Below, piece by piece: positions 1-7,926 of a stretch of 64,000 nt of DNA. This stretch comes from Brevibacterium yomogidense (GTDB lineage: Bacteria; Actinomycetota; Actinomycetes; Actinomycetales; Brevibacteriaceae), in the NCBI RefSeq assembly GCF_016107685.1, contig NZ_JABASY010000002.1, positions 310,001-374,000 on the forward strand. Reading direction: 5' to 3'. Every line of letters begins with the position of its first letter. Within the stretch, counting starts at the first letter, position 1. A program made the translations under genes and the position numbers. Below the pieces are notes generated by a model. It was not told the origin of the DNA. It saw only the letters and a program-made list of their open reading frames with translations, and did no database searches.

Positions 1-270
1 GAGCTGTCGGCCGAAGGCACAGCGCGCGATGCGATCCGTGCGATCCAGGGTGTGCGCAAGCAGCTCTCGCTGCACGTCTCCGATCGCATCCGGGTCACCC
101 TCTACGTGCCCGAGGCCGTCGCCTCCGCGCTCACCACCCACCACGACCTCGTGGCCGGGGAGGTGCTCGCCGTCGATCTCGCGGTCGCGCCGCCGGACAG
201 TGCGGAGACCGCTGCGCTGGCAGTGGGCGAGTTGGGCGAGGGCGCGTCCGTCATGGTGGTGAAGGCATGA
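1..270 (+). CDS. ileS: Isoleucyl-tRNA synthetase, C-terminal end (partial)
   Basis: The frame is open from base 1 and ends at TGA 268-270, giving the last 89 residues of a protein that starts before the window. It reads ELSAEGTARDAIRAIQGVRK followed by LHVSDRIRVTL. That is the tail pattern of the C-terminal domain (DUF5915 type) of the long isoleucyl-tRNA synthetases that charge tRNA-Ile in the cytoplasm. The catalytic HIGH and KMSKS motifs lie outside the window. The stop overlaps the folC start (ATGA), so the two are translationally coupled, a common actinobacterial order. A valyl-tRNA synthetase is less likely because the SDRI-type tail is typical of IleRS. Confidence 0.85.
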   Translation, partial: ELSAEGTARDAIRAIQGVRKQLSLHVSDRIRVTLYVPEAVASALTTHHDLVAGEVLAVDLAVAPPDSAETAALAVGELGEGASVMVVKA

Positions 271-1664
271 CGGAACACGACTCCGGCGAGCTGGCGCGGG
301 TCTATGCGTCGCTGCTGGCACGGGCCGGTGAGACGCAGGTCGAACTGCGCCTCGATGCGACTCGCCGTGCGTGCGAGCTGCTGGGCGACATCCACACGGC
401 GGCACCTGCGATCATGCTGACCGGCACGAACGGGAAGACGTCGACGGCACGGATGGTCGACACGCTGCTCACGGCGCACAACCTGCGGGTGGGACGGTTC
501 ACGAGCCCCCACCTCACGCGGGTGACGGAACGGATCAGCGTGGATGGCGAAGAGGTGGACGTCGCGACGTTCGCTCGGATCTACGACGAGGTCGAGCCGT
601 ACCTGCAGATGGTGGATGCGGCGCTCGCGGAGGAGAACAGGCCTGCACTCACGTTCTTCGAGGCGCTCACGGTGCTGGCGCTTGCCGTCTTCGCGGACGC
701 CCCGGTGGACGTCATGGTGCTGGAAGTCGGTATGGGCGGCGAATGGGATTCGACCAACGTCGTCGATGCGCGCGTGTGCGGCTTCACCGGGGTGGGGCTG
801 GACCACCAGGCCTTCCTCGGCGACACGGTCGCTGGCATCGCCCGCACGAAGGCGGGGATCCTCGACCGCTCGGTCGATCCGACACCGGAGCCGGAGCCTC
901 TCGTCATCATTGCGGACCAGCCGGAGCAGGAGGCCTTCACCGCGCTCGCGGACGAGGTCTCCCGGAGGGGTCTGCGCGCCTGGACGGAGGGGCAGGGGTA
1001 CGGGGTCCTCGACCGCACCCTCGCCGTCGACGGGCAGATGGTGTCGCTGCGTGGCATCGGCGGTGACTACCCGGACCTGTTCCTCCCGCTGCACGGCGCA
1101 CACCAGGTGCACAATGCGGCGACCGCACTGGCGCTCACCGAAGCGTTCCTCACCGGCGGAGACCGGCCGCTGGCGGCGGACGCGGTGGGAGAGGCCTTCG
1201 CCGCGATGACCAGCCCGGGACGGCTGGAGGTCCTCAAGGCGGAGCCGACGATCCTCGTCGACGGGGCACACAACCCTGCGGGGGCGAGTGCGCTCGCAGA
1301 CGCGATGCACGAGGCGTTCGAACTGACCGACGTCACCGTCGTCCTGGGCATGTTCGCGGACAAGGACCCGCACGGGGTCCTGGAGCACGTGCATCGGTTC
1401 GCGGACCGTGTCATCGTCACCCAGGCGCTCAGCGAGCGCGCGATGGACACGTCCGCTCTCGCAGCCGCCGCGGCGGAATGGTTCGACGAGGACGATGTGA
1501 CAGTGAAGTCGACGGTGAAGGATGCCCTCATGGCCGCGTTGGATCTTGCCGACGTCGCCGAGGCCGCCGCGGGTGAGCGTGCCCGCGCGGGCATCGTCGT
1601 GACCGGCTCGCTCCTCACGGTCGCGGAAGTGCGCATCCTGCTGGGACGAGGAGGTGTGGAATGA
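267..1664 (+). CDS. folC: Bifunctional folylpolyglutamate/dihydrofolate synthase
   Basis: This cytoplasmic Mur-ligase-family enzyme adds glutamate to dihydropteroate and to reduced folates with ATP. The protein has 465 residues, normal for actinobacterial FolC. The ATP-binding loop TGTNGKTS is at residues 52-59, the central domain carries LEVGMGGEWDSTN (FolC signature), and the C-terminal Mur-ligase domain begins near DGAHNP at about 332-337. The ATG at 267 overlaps the ileS stop by four bases, and the folC stop overlaps the next gene by four bases, so ileS-folC-DUF4233 behaves as one translationally coupled unit. Whether both activities are present cannot be told from sequence alone, but single FolC genes in this group usually do both. 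Confidence 0.95.
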   Translation: MTEHDSGELARVYASLLARAGETQVELRLDATRRACELLGDIHTAAPAIMLTGTNGKTSTARMVDTLLTAHNLRVGRFTSPHLTRVTERISVDGEEVDVATFARIYDEVEPYLQMVDAALAEENRPALTFFEALTVLALAVFADAPVDVMVLEVGMGGEWDSTNVVDARVCGFTGVGLDHQAFLGDTVAGIARTKAGILDRSVDPTPEPEPLVIIADQPEQEAFTALADEVSRRGLRAWTEGQGYGVLDRTLAVDGQMVSLRGIGGDYPDLFLPLHGAHQVHNAATALALTEAFLTGGDRPLAADAVGEAFAAMTSPGRLEVLKAEPTILVDGAHNPAGASALADAMHEAFELTDVTVVLGMFADKDPHGVLEHVHRFADRVIVTQALSERAMDTSALAAAAAEWFDEDDVTVKSTVKDALMAALDLADVAEAAAGERARAGIVVTGSLLTVAEVRILLGRGGVE

Positions 1665-2032
1665 CAGAACAGGCGAGATCCAAGATTCCGGTTCTCTGCG
1701 GGACGGTGCTGGTGTGCGAGGTGCTGGTCCTGTACTTCGCGGGCCTCACCGGCTACGGGCTGCGCCCCGAGACCGTCCCGTACGGGGTGTTCGTCGGGCT
1801 GCTGACGGCCACCGCCGTCCTCATCATCGCGGCGGCGGCGCTCCTGCCCCGCCGGCGGTTCCAGAAGCGGCCCGGCATCCTCCTGGGGTGGATCGGACAG
1901 GTCGTCATCCTCCTGCTGGGGATCGTCATGCCGGCGCTCATCGTCATCGCCGTCGTGTTCGGCGCGATGTGGGCGGTGGGGGTCTACTGGGGCCTTCGCA
2001 TCGACCGGGAGGCGGCTGCCCGCGAGGCGTGA
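1661..2032 (+). CDS. DUF4233 small membrane protein
   Basis: The product is a 123-residue hydrophobic protein with about three to four membrane segments (near 10-30, 38-60 and 74-106). A charged RRRFQKR stretch lies between the second and third. Its size, hydrophobicity and position directly after folC match the actinobacterial DUF4233 family, whose function is unknown. The start ATG at 1661 overlaps the folC stop (ATGA), so its expression is tied to folC. The family call rests on context and overall pattern rather than a diagnostic motif. Confidence 0.8.
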   Translation: MTEQARSKIPVLCGTVLVCEVLVLYFAGLTGYGLRPETVPYGVFVGLLTATAVLIIAAAALLPRRRFQKRPGILLGWIGQVVILLLGIVMPALIVIAVVFGAMWAVGVYWGLRIDREAAAREA

Positions 2033-2119
2033 GCCGTGTCGCCGCTACACTGGGCGACCGGACCGCGGTCGCTGGACACCGCATTCGAACCCCCGTACTC
2101 CCTCAGGAATGGAGACCCC

Positions 2120-2542
2120 ATGTCAGAGCGCACGCTCATCCTCGTGAAGCCCGACGGCGTCGAACGCGGCCTCGTCGGCGACGTGCTCGCCCGCATCGAG
2201 CGCAAGGGCTACCGTCTGGACCGGCTGGAGCTCGTCGAGGCGACGAACGATCAGCTCGCGGCTCACTACGCGGAGCACGAGGGCAAGCCGTTCTATCAGC
2301 CGCTCGTCGATTTCATGTCGTCCGGGCCGCTCGTCGCCGTCATCGCCTCCGGTGAGGGCGTGATCCGCGGCTTCCGTGTGCTGGCGGGGACGACCGATCC
2401 CACGGAGGCCGCACCGGGCACGATTCGCGGCGACCTCGCCCGCGATTGGGGCGCGAACGTGCAGAAGAACATCGTCCACGGTTCGGACTCCGTCGAATCC
2501 GCGGAGCGTGAGATCGGCATCTGGTTCCCCGCAGGCGCCTGA
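2120..2542 (+). CDS. ndk: Nucleoside diphosphate kinase
   Basis: This cytoplasmic enzyme transfers the gamma phosphate from NTPs to NDPs through a phosphohistidine and balances nucleotide pools. The product has 140 residues, the usual family length. It starts with [15 protein letters not shown] and carries NIVHGSDS with the active-site histidine at residue 120. A longer frame runs back to 2036, but ATG 2120 is preceded by AGGAATGGAG and matches family N-termini, so that start is used. A TACACT hexamer at 2046-2051 could be its -10 box. The gene ends at a strong shared terminator and faces the VKOR gene. Confidence 0.97.
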   Translation: MSERTLILVKPDGVERGLVGDVLARIERKGYRLDRLELVEATNDQLAAHYAEHEGKPFYQPLVDFMSSGPLVAVIASGEGVIRGFRVLAGTTDPTEAAPGTIRGDLARDWGANVQKNIVHGSDSVESAEREIGIWFPAGA

Positions 2543-2610
2543 CGCGCACGCGAGGCAGGAGCCGGAAGCACACGCGCATGCGAGGCAGGAGCCTCGCGAG
2601 CGGTCGCGCA

Positions 2611-2646
2611 GAGAGAGGGACAGGTCTCAGGACCTGTCCCTCTCTC
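2611..2646. terminator. Bidirectional intrinsic terminator between ndk and VKOR gene
   Basis: A perfect 16-bp stem (2611-2626 with 2631-2646) closes a TCAG loop. It lies between convergent genes, so it probably stops transcription from both sides. The U-tract is weak, as is usual in high-GC genomes. Just upstream (2543-2594) a GCGAGGCAGGAGCC word occurs twice. Confidence 0.85.
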
Positions 2647-2705
2647 GTGTGGTTGTGGGTGCTTCGTGCCCCACGGGGGCCTCGGACCGCACGGGGTGGG
2701 GAGGC

Positions 2706-3341
2706 TCAGATGAGTGAGCCGAAGTAGGTCCAGAACTCGACGATCATGGTGGCGGCGATGACGAGCAGCCAGACGGCCGCGATCGCGACGGGTGCGGACG
2801 CCAGGACGCGGAGCACTGTCGAGCGCTGTGCGGTCGCGCCCAGGGCGCCGCGCAGGATGTTCGACGCGACGACGACGCAGAACTGGAGGATCGTCACGAC
2901 CCAGACGACCATGCACCACGGGCACCCCACGCCGATCTCGAAGATCGAGGTGTATTGGAGGAACGTGACGAGGGCGACGCCTCCCAGCAGTCCGATCGCG
3001 AGTCCGTTCATGATCCAGTGCGGCACGTCGACGCGCGACAGCAACAGGACCCCCAGGACGATGGGGACCATGAAGGCGAACACTCCCAGGAGCTGATTGG
3101 GGAACCCCAAGAGCTCTGATTCCTGGTACGTCATGACGCTGCCGCACGAGAAGAACGGGTTGAGGTCGCAGCCCAGCACGACGTCGGGGTCCTCGAGGAT
3201 CCGGAACTTGTCGAGGGTGAGCTCGAATGCCGACAGCAGTCCGATGACCCCAGTGACGACGAGGAGGGCTCCGAGCCCTCTGTGGCCGGTGAACCATCGG
3301 CGGGGCTGATCGGTCACGGGCGCGGTCTCGAGTGTGCTCAC
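2706..3341 (-). CDS. Vitamin K epoxide reductase (VKOR) family thiol oxidoreductase
   Basis: This is an integral membrane quinone-linked thiol oxidase that reoxidises DsbA-like proteins, so it drives disulfide formation in exported proteins. The protein has 211 residues and about five membrane helices. The outer cysteine pair is C58 and C66 (CDLNPFFSCG), and the redox CxxC is C140-P-W-C143, next to the quinone site. The reading frame stays open far upstream to 4100, but that part overlaps the NUDIX gene and has no VKOR features. GTG at 3341 is chosen because the TM domain follows directly and CATTCT lies six bases before it, suggesting a leaderless message. The gene converges with ndk. Confidence 0.9.
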   Translation of the reverse strand: MSTLETAPVTDQPRRWFTGHRGLGALLVVTGVIGLLSAFELTLDKFRILEDPDVVLGCDLNPFFSCGSVMTYQESELLGFPNQLLGVFAFMVPIVLGVLLLSRVDVPHWIMNGLAIGLLGGVALVTFLQYTSIFEIGVGCPWCMVVWVVTILQFCVVVASNILRGALGATAQRSTVLRVLASAPVAIAAVWLLVIAATMIVEFWTYFGSLI

Positions 3342-3413
3342 GGTGCAAGAATGCCCGACTCCACGACGGGTGCGCAAAGCCTGGGAACGGCTGAAGGGCG
3401 AAAGGGCGAGAGG

Positions 3414-3419
3414 TACTGT
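3414..3419 (+). promoter_or_regulatory. -10 box of a leaderless promoter (NUDIX gene)
   Basis: TACTGT ends six bases before ATG 3426, so transcription should begin at or next to the start codon. No Shine-Dalgarno sequence is present in that gap. Confidence 0.6.
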
Positions 3420-3425
3420 GCCCGT

Positions 3426-3977
3426 ATGGAGTTCCGTGACTACGACACCCGACTCGCCGCCTACTGCGTCATCGTCGAACCGCGAGAGGGCCGTGACTGC
3501 GTCCTCCTCAGCATGTTGAGCGCGGAGCGGACGCGCTGGGGGAGCATGTGGACGCTGCCGGGCGGAGGGGTGGAGTACGACGAGGGGTTCGAGAGCGCGG
3601 CGGTCCGGGAGGTGAAGGAGGAGACCGGGTACGACGCCCGCATCGTCGGTGTGCTGGGGGCACGGACCTTCACCCCTCAGTCGCGTGGGACGGACGAGCC
3701 CGGCGGGAGGCCGTTCAAGAGTGCTGCCGTCGTCTTCGAGGCGGTCGTCACGGGTGGGGAGCTGGGAACTCTCGAAGTGGGCGGGAGCACGGAGTACGCG
3801 GCGTGGGTGCCGATCGAGGACGTCATGCCGGTGCCGCGGGGCTCCGCACCTCCGCCCGACCACACGTCGGCGGGGCCCGACCGTGCGAGCGACGGTGTCC
3901 GAGTGGTCTCCACTGTTGGGTACGCACTCGATCTGTGGCTGCGTCTTCAGAGAACGCGCAGTCTCCCTGTGACATAA
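3426..3977 (+). CDS. NUDIX hydrolase
   Basis: The product is a 183-residue cytoplasmic hydrolase of nucleoside diphosphates linked to another group; the substrate is not deducible. The NUDIX box lies at residues 47-69, with the invariant REV-x-EE-x-G core at 61-68 (REVKEETG), which holds the Mg2+-binding glutamates. The frame extends upstream to 3282, but ATG 3426 is favoured because a TACTGT -10 box stands six bases before it and the domain begins within ten residues. The region after residue 140 (GSAPPPDHTSAGPDRASDG) is a flexible insert before the last helix. It is transcribed away from the VKOR gene; the 84-bp gap carries both promoters. Confidence 0.9.
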   Translation: MEFRDYDTRLAAYCVIVEPREGRDCVLLSMLSAERTRWGSMWTLPGGGVEYDEGFESAAVREVKEETGYDARIVGVLGARTFTPQSRGTDEPGGRPFKSAAVVFEAVVTGGELGTLEVGGSTEYAAWVPIEDVMPVPRGSAPPPDHTSAGPDRASDGVRVVSTVGYALDLWLRLQRTRSLPVT

Positions 3978-4244
3978 TGATCGGAGTGCAGGCCCGTACA
4001 CACCCGGGCCGGTCCCGCTTCCACCGAGCCGAGCAGCGCGCGTGGCGGTCTCACCGCCGTGTGATACCCCTCGAGCCGGTCTGCCAAGCAGAAGCGGCAC
4101 GTGTCAGGCCGCCGCGCGCATCCGCGCGAGCCGGGCGCAACGCACCGCAGGTTTCCAAGCCCGCCGCAGAGAGCCGGGCGCTGACGACCGACCGCGGTCG
4201 GGACGCAGGTGTGGCGCTCCGATCGTGGGCAGGAGACTCGACAC
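3978..4244 (+). promoter_or_regulatory. Probable long 5' leader of the RNase E/G gene
   Basis: This 267-base non-coding stretch follows the NUDIX stop. A CATAAT hexamer (3973-3978) overlapping the NUDIX stop is the best -10 candidate for the gene downstream, and AGGAG at 4231-4235 is its ribosome binding site. The interval is rich in self-complementary GC words (for example around 4105-4135), so a structured leader of about 250 bases is likely. RNase E messages in other bacteria are autoregulated through their leaders; that this one is as well is inference. Confidence 0.4.
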
Positions 4245-7200
4245 ATGGCAACATCACACGACGACGGGATGGACCCGACGGAAGGGATCCTCGCCGACCT
4301 CGCCTCCCTGCGCGCTTCACGCGAAGCCGCGGACCGTGGACACGAGGACGATCCCGACAAGCTGTCGGCGCTCGACGACATCGCCGAGGCCGCTGCCCGG
4401 CTCCGTGAAGGAGAGCCGGCCGCTGATCACAGGGATGACCGGGTGGACCGGGACCACCAGGTGGGCCGGGACGAACAGGTGAACCGGGATGACCGGGCGG
4501 ACGGCGACGACCGGGTGGACATGGCGCGCGGGACGCAGCGCGGCCTCTTCTTCGCCCCGTTCGCCGAGGACGCGCGCAATACGAATGCCGACCCCGTCGA
4601 CGTCGACGAGGACGACGCGGATCAGGACGACTCCGGCAGCGGGAGTGCCCCATCGGCTCCTGTCGTGGACCCGCGGAACCCGTTCTCCCACTCCAGCGCG
4701 GCGACACCGGACGCCTACGCACCCCTCCCGGCGCCGGCAGGCGGCGGGCTGCTCTTCCAGGCGCCGCAGGAGGAACTCGCCCAGCCGGTCGATTCCGAGT
4801 GGTTCTCCGATGATGACGGCGATGACGATCACGATGCGGACACCGACGACGACCGGGATGACGAAGAGACGTCCGACGACGCCCGCTCGAGCGGCAGCGA
4901 CGACGACGGCGATGACGACGACGGCCGGTCACGTTCCCGCCGTCGACGCGGGGGCCGCGGACGGCGCTCCCGCAGCCGCGACCGCTCCTCGGACTCCGGG
5001 TCGGACGACGACCGGTCGCGTGGGTCCGACGATCGCTCGCGCGGGTCCCAGCCCGGTCCGGACCACGACGAGGCGGAGCACGCGGAGGGCGGTGCCGACA
5101 GCACTGCGACCTCGGACGACGACTCCTCGGGTTCGGGGGACGACGACGGCTCGGGCGGCGGCCGGCGCGGCAATCGTCGCGGACGCCGCCGCCGGGGCTC
5201 CGGCGACGAGGGGCAGGGTCAGTCCGGCACCTCGGGCGACGGCGACTCCTCCGGTTCGTCGGTGGAGGCGAACCGCGACGACCGCACCTCGTCGGATGAC
5301 GACCAGGACGATTCCGACGACGACTCCGCGTCGTCGCGTCGTCGGCGCCGCCGTCGGGGACGCACTTCGCGTCGTGAAGGCGGGGGCTCCTCCTCCGGCA
5401 GCGAATCGACCGGAGACGACCAGGTCACCGCGATCAAGGGCTCGACGCGACTCGAAGCGAAGCGTCAGCGTCGCCGCGAGGGCCGCGAAGCCGGTCGCCG
5501 TCGCCCCCTGCTGACCGAGGCGGAATTCCTCGCCCGCCGCGAATCCGTGTCACGGACCATGCTCGTCCGCGAGCAGGAGGGCCGCACGCAGCTGGTCGTG
5601 CTCGAGGACGGCATCGCCGTCGAGCACTACCTCAGCGAGCACAAGGCGCAGGCCTCCCTCATCGGCAACGTCTACCTGGGCCGCGTGCAGAATGTTCTGC
5701 CCAGCATGGAAGCTGCCTTCATCGACATCGGCAAGGGACGCAACGCGGTCCTGTACGCGGGTGAGGTGAACTGGGACGCGCTCGGCATGAGCGGCAAGCC
5801 GCATCGCATCGAGCAGGCGCTGAGCGCCGGCGACCCGGTCCTCGTGCAGGTGACGAAGGACCCGGTGGGGCACAAGGGGGCCCGGCTCACCAGCCAGATC
5901 TCCCTGCCCGGCCGCTTCCTCGTGTACATCCCCGGCAATTCGATGACGGGGATCAGCCGAAAGCTGCCCGACAACGAGCGGGCGCGGCTGAAGAAGCTGC
6001 TCAAGGAGATCCTGCCGGAGAAGGCCGGTGTCATCGTCCGCACGGCGTCCGAAGGCGCGAGCGACGACGAGCTGCGGCGGGACGTCGACCGCCTGTCGAA
6101 GCGGTGGGAGTCGATCGAGAAGAAGTCGACCGCGCCCAAGGCCTCCGCGCCCCGGCTGCTCTACAGCGAGCCGGACATGATCGTCCGCATCATCCGCGAC
6201 GTGTTCAACGAGGACTTCGAATCCCTCGTGATCGACGGCGAGGGTGCGTGGGACACGATCCACGAGTACGTCGAGGCGGTCGCACCGGACCTGCTGGAGC
6301 GTGTCAGCCGCTACGGGGCGGAAGGTACGTCGACCGCTGACTCCGGGGCCGCGGGCACCGACATCTTCGACCACTTCCGGGTGAACGAGCAGGTGGAGAA
6401 GGCGCTGAACCGCAAGGTGAATCTCCCCTCGGGCGGTTCGCTCGTCATCGACCGCACGGAGGCGATGACGGTCGTCGACGTGAACACCGGCAAGTTCACC
6501 GGGTCCGGGGGCAACCTCGAGGAGACGGTGACGAAGAACAACCTGGAAGCGGCGGAGGAGGTCATCCGCCAGCTGCGTCTGCGAGACATCGGCGGCATCA
6601 TCGTCGTCGACTTCATCGACATGGTCCTCGAGTCGAACCGGGACCTCGTGACGCGCAGGCTCGTCGAATGCCTCGCGCGGGACCGGACACGGCACCAGGT
6701 CGCGGAGGTCACTTCGCTGGGCCTCGTGCAGATGACCCGCAAGCGGATCGGCACGGGACTCGCCGAATCGCTGGCCGCAGCGGGGGAGGACCTGTCAGGG
6801 CGCGGCCTCATGCTGCCCGGCACGGACGAGAAGGACTCGAACGGCTCTCAGCGGAACTCCTCACGCGGTGGACGTCGCGCACGCAGCGGCAGTGACTCCG
6901 GCAGCACGGCGGGGGAGTCCTCGAAGCAGCAGAGCAGCCCGGTGGACGACGAGAAGCACAACCAGTCGCGGTCCGCCGTCGCGGCGATCGCGAAGGCGAC
7001 GCTCAAGAAGACCGACGACGACTCATCGGACAGTGGGGCAGCGGTTTCCACGGAGCCGTCCGGTGCCTCCGGCGACAGCGCGTCACGGGACAAGGACGGT
7101 TCGTCACGGGACAGCGGTGCCGGGTCGCGCGACGGTGGTGACTCGTCCTCGTCCGATGGTCGCAGGTCACGACGTCGCGGCGGTCGCTCGCGGAACGCAT

Positions 7201-7622
7201 CGCAGGACGAGTCCCCGAAGAGCGACTCTGAGGCGCCCGTGAGGAGCGAGTCCGAGTCGCCGGTGACAGCGGCGGATGACACGCCGTCGAAGCCGGTGGA
7301 CGACGCGCCCGCGAAGACGGACGCCGAGGCACCTGCGAAGGAGCCCGAGGCGTGGGAGGCACTCGTGCCGCCGGAGCCCACGGGGCCGGCGCCTCTCATG
7401 ATCGGAGCCGAAACGACGACGAGCATCCAGACGAAGCCGAAGACGGACGCTGCGAAGCCGGTGACGCCACCGGCAGAGGAGTCGAAGGCGCAGGAGCCGA
7501 AGGCGGAGAAGTCGACGGCCGAGGACTCGAAGGCGGAGGCTGCGAAGGAGACCGCCGCGGAACCCACTGAAGAGCCCTCGCTGCCGTCAGGCCCCATCCT
7601 CATGCTCGGCATGGACGACTGA
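4245..7622 (+). CDS. rne: Ribonuclease E/G family endoribonuclease
   Basis: This enzyme starts mRNA decay and processes rRNA/tRNA precursors by cutting single-stranded RNA. The 1125 residues form three parts: an acidic/Arg-rich disordered arm (1 to about 435, many DD, RSR and RRGRR runs), the catalytic core (about 439-870) and an acidic/Ala-Lys-Glu tail. The core begins MLVREQEGRTQLVVLEDG, has an S1 domain (GNVYLGRVQNVLPSMEAAFI) and the two Mg2+-binding aspartates D745 (VVDVNTGKF) and D789 (VDFIDM). After VTSLGLVQMTRKRIGTGL most relatives carry a CxxC zinc link; here it reads AESLAAAGEDLSGRG with no cysteine. ATG 4245 is chosen for its AGGAG site over GTG 4209. A hairpin terminator follows. 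Confidence 0.95.
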   Translation: MATSHDDGMDPTEGILADLASLRASREAADRGHEDDPDKLSALDDIAEAAARLREGEPAADHRDDRVDRDHQVGRDEQVNRDDRADGDDRVDMARGTQRGLFFAPFAEDARNTNADPVDVDEDDADQDDSGSGSAPSAPVVDPRNPFSHSSAATPDAYAPLPAPAGGGLLFQAPQEELAQPVDSEWFSDDDGDDDHDADTDDDRDDEETSDDARSSGSDDDGDDDDGRSRSRRRRGGRGRRSRSRDRSSDSGSDDDRSRGSDDRSRGSQPGPDHDEAEHAEGGADSTATSDDDSSGSGDDDGSGGGRRGNRRGRRRRGSGDEGQGQSGTSGDGDSSGSSVEANRDDRTSSDDDQDDSDDDSASSRRRRRRRGRTSRREGGGSSSGSESTGDDQVTAIKGSTRLEAKRQRRREGREAGRRRPLLTEAEFLARRESVSRTMLVREQEGRTQLVVLEDGIAVEHYLSEHKAQASLIGNVYLGRVQNVLPSMEAAFIDIGKGRNAVLYAGEVNWDALGMSGKPHRIEQALSAGDPVLVQVTKDPVGHKGARLTSQISLPGRFLVYIPGNSMTGISRKLPDNERARLKKLLKEILPEKAGVIVRTASEGASDDELRRDVDRLSKRWESIEKKSTAPKASAPRLLYSEPDMIVRIIRDVFNEDFESLVIDGEGAWDTIHEYVEAVAPDLLERVSRYGAEGTSTADSGAAGTDIFDHFRVNEQVEKALNRKVNLPSGGSLVIDRTEAMTVVDVNTGKFTGSGGNLEETVTKNNLEAAEEVIRQLRLRDIGGIIVVDFIDMVLESNRDLVTRRLVECLARDRTRHQVAEVTSLGLVQMTRKRIGTGLAESLAAAGEDLSGRGLMLPGTDEKDSNGSQRNSSRGGRRARSGSDSGSTAGESSKQQSSPVDDEKHNQSRSAVAAIAKATLKKTDDDSSDSGAAVSTEPSGASGDSASRDKDGSSRDSGAGSRDGGDSSSSDGRRSRRRGGRSRNASQDESPKSDSEAPVRSESESPVTAADDTPSKPVDDAPAKTDAEAPAKEPEAWEALVPPEPTGPAPLMIGAETTTSIQTKPKTDAAKPVTPPAEESKAQEPKAEKSTAEDSKAEAAKETAAEPTEEPSLPSGPILMLGMDD

Positions 7623-7674
7623 CAGTCCCTCGGACGGGTGCCAGACGGCTCACATCCCGTCGACGGCACACGCC

Positions 7675-7712
7675 AACCGCCCGGTCACCGCTCACGCGGT
7701 GACCGGGCGGTT
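7675..7712 (+). terminator. Intrinsic terminator after rne
   Basis: A perfect 16-bp stem (7675-7690 with 7697-7712) closes a CTCACG loop about 50 bases after the rne stop. The rest of the 300-base gap to the symporter holds the symporter's promoter region. Confidence 0.85.
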
Positions 7713-7887
7713 GCGTCCTGGGTCAGGTGCGTCCTGGTTGGTGCGCGTCATGATCGGCAGTCGCCGCAGACCACTGTTTGCCGCGCCCCGGGAGTACGTA
7801 TTTGCACGCATTCATGCAGGAACCTGCTCAATGGAGGCAACCTGTAGGTAACAATCTCGTAAAGTTGCCGGAATCGATGTTTCTGAG

Positions 7888-7918
7888 TGTGATCCACGTC
7901 ATGTCCTGCTTGTAGTCT
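7888..7918 (+). promoter_or_regulatory. Promoter and Crp-like box of the alanine symporter gene
   Basis: TAGTCT (7913-7918) ends eight bases before ATG 7927, so the message has almost no leader. Over the -35 zone lies TGTGATCCACGTCATG (7888-7903), a half-perfect Crp/GlxR-type box (TGTGA-N6-TCA). An almost identical box lies between the GAF regulator and the monooxygenase at 38023-38038. A link to carbon or cAMP control is inference. Confidence 0.45.
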
Positions 7919-7926
7919 CTGTCATC

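Noticed and set aside
102..1394. 430-codon open frame on the - strand across folC
   Set aside because: It is opposite a clear folC gene, has no recognisable motif and is the usual mirror-frame effect of high-GC codon bias.
3342..4100. N-terminal extension of the VKOR gene to 464 codons
   Set aside because: The extra part overlaps the NUDIX gene, lacks membrane or VKOR features, and the leaderless GTG 3341 fits better.
5550..6695. 381-codon - strand frame within the RNase E/G gene
   Set aside because: The + strand carries the catalytic domain with all key motifs; the - strand product is Arg/His-rich and without family features.
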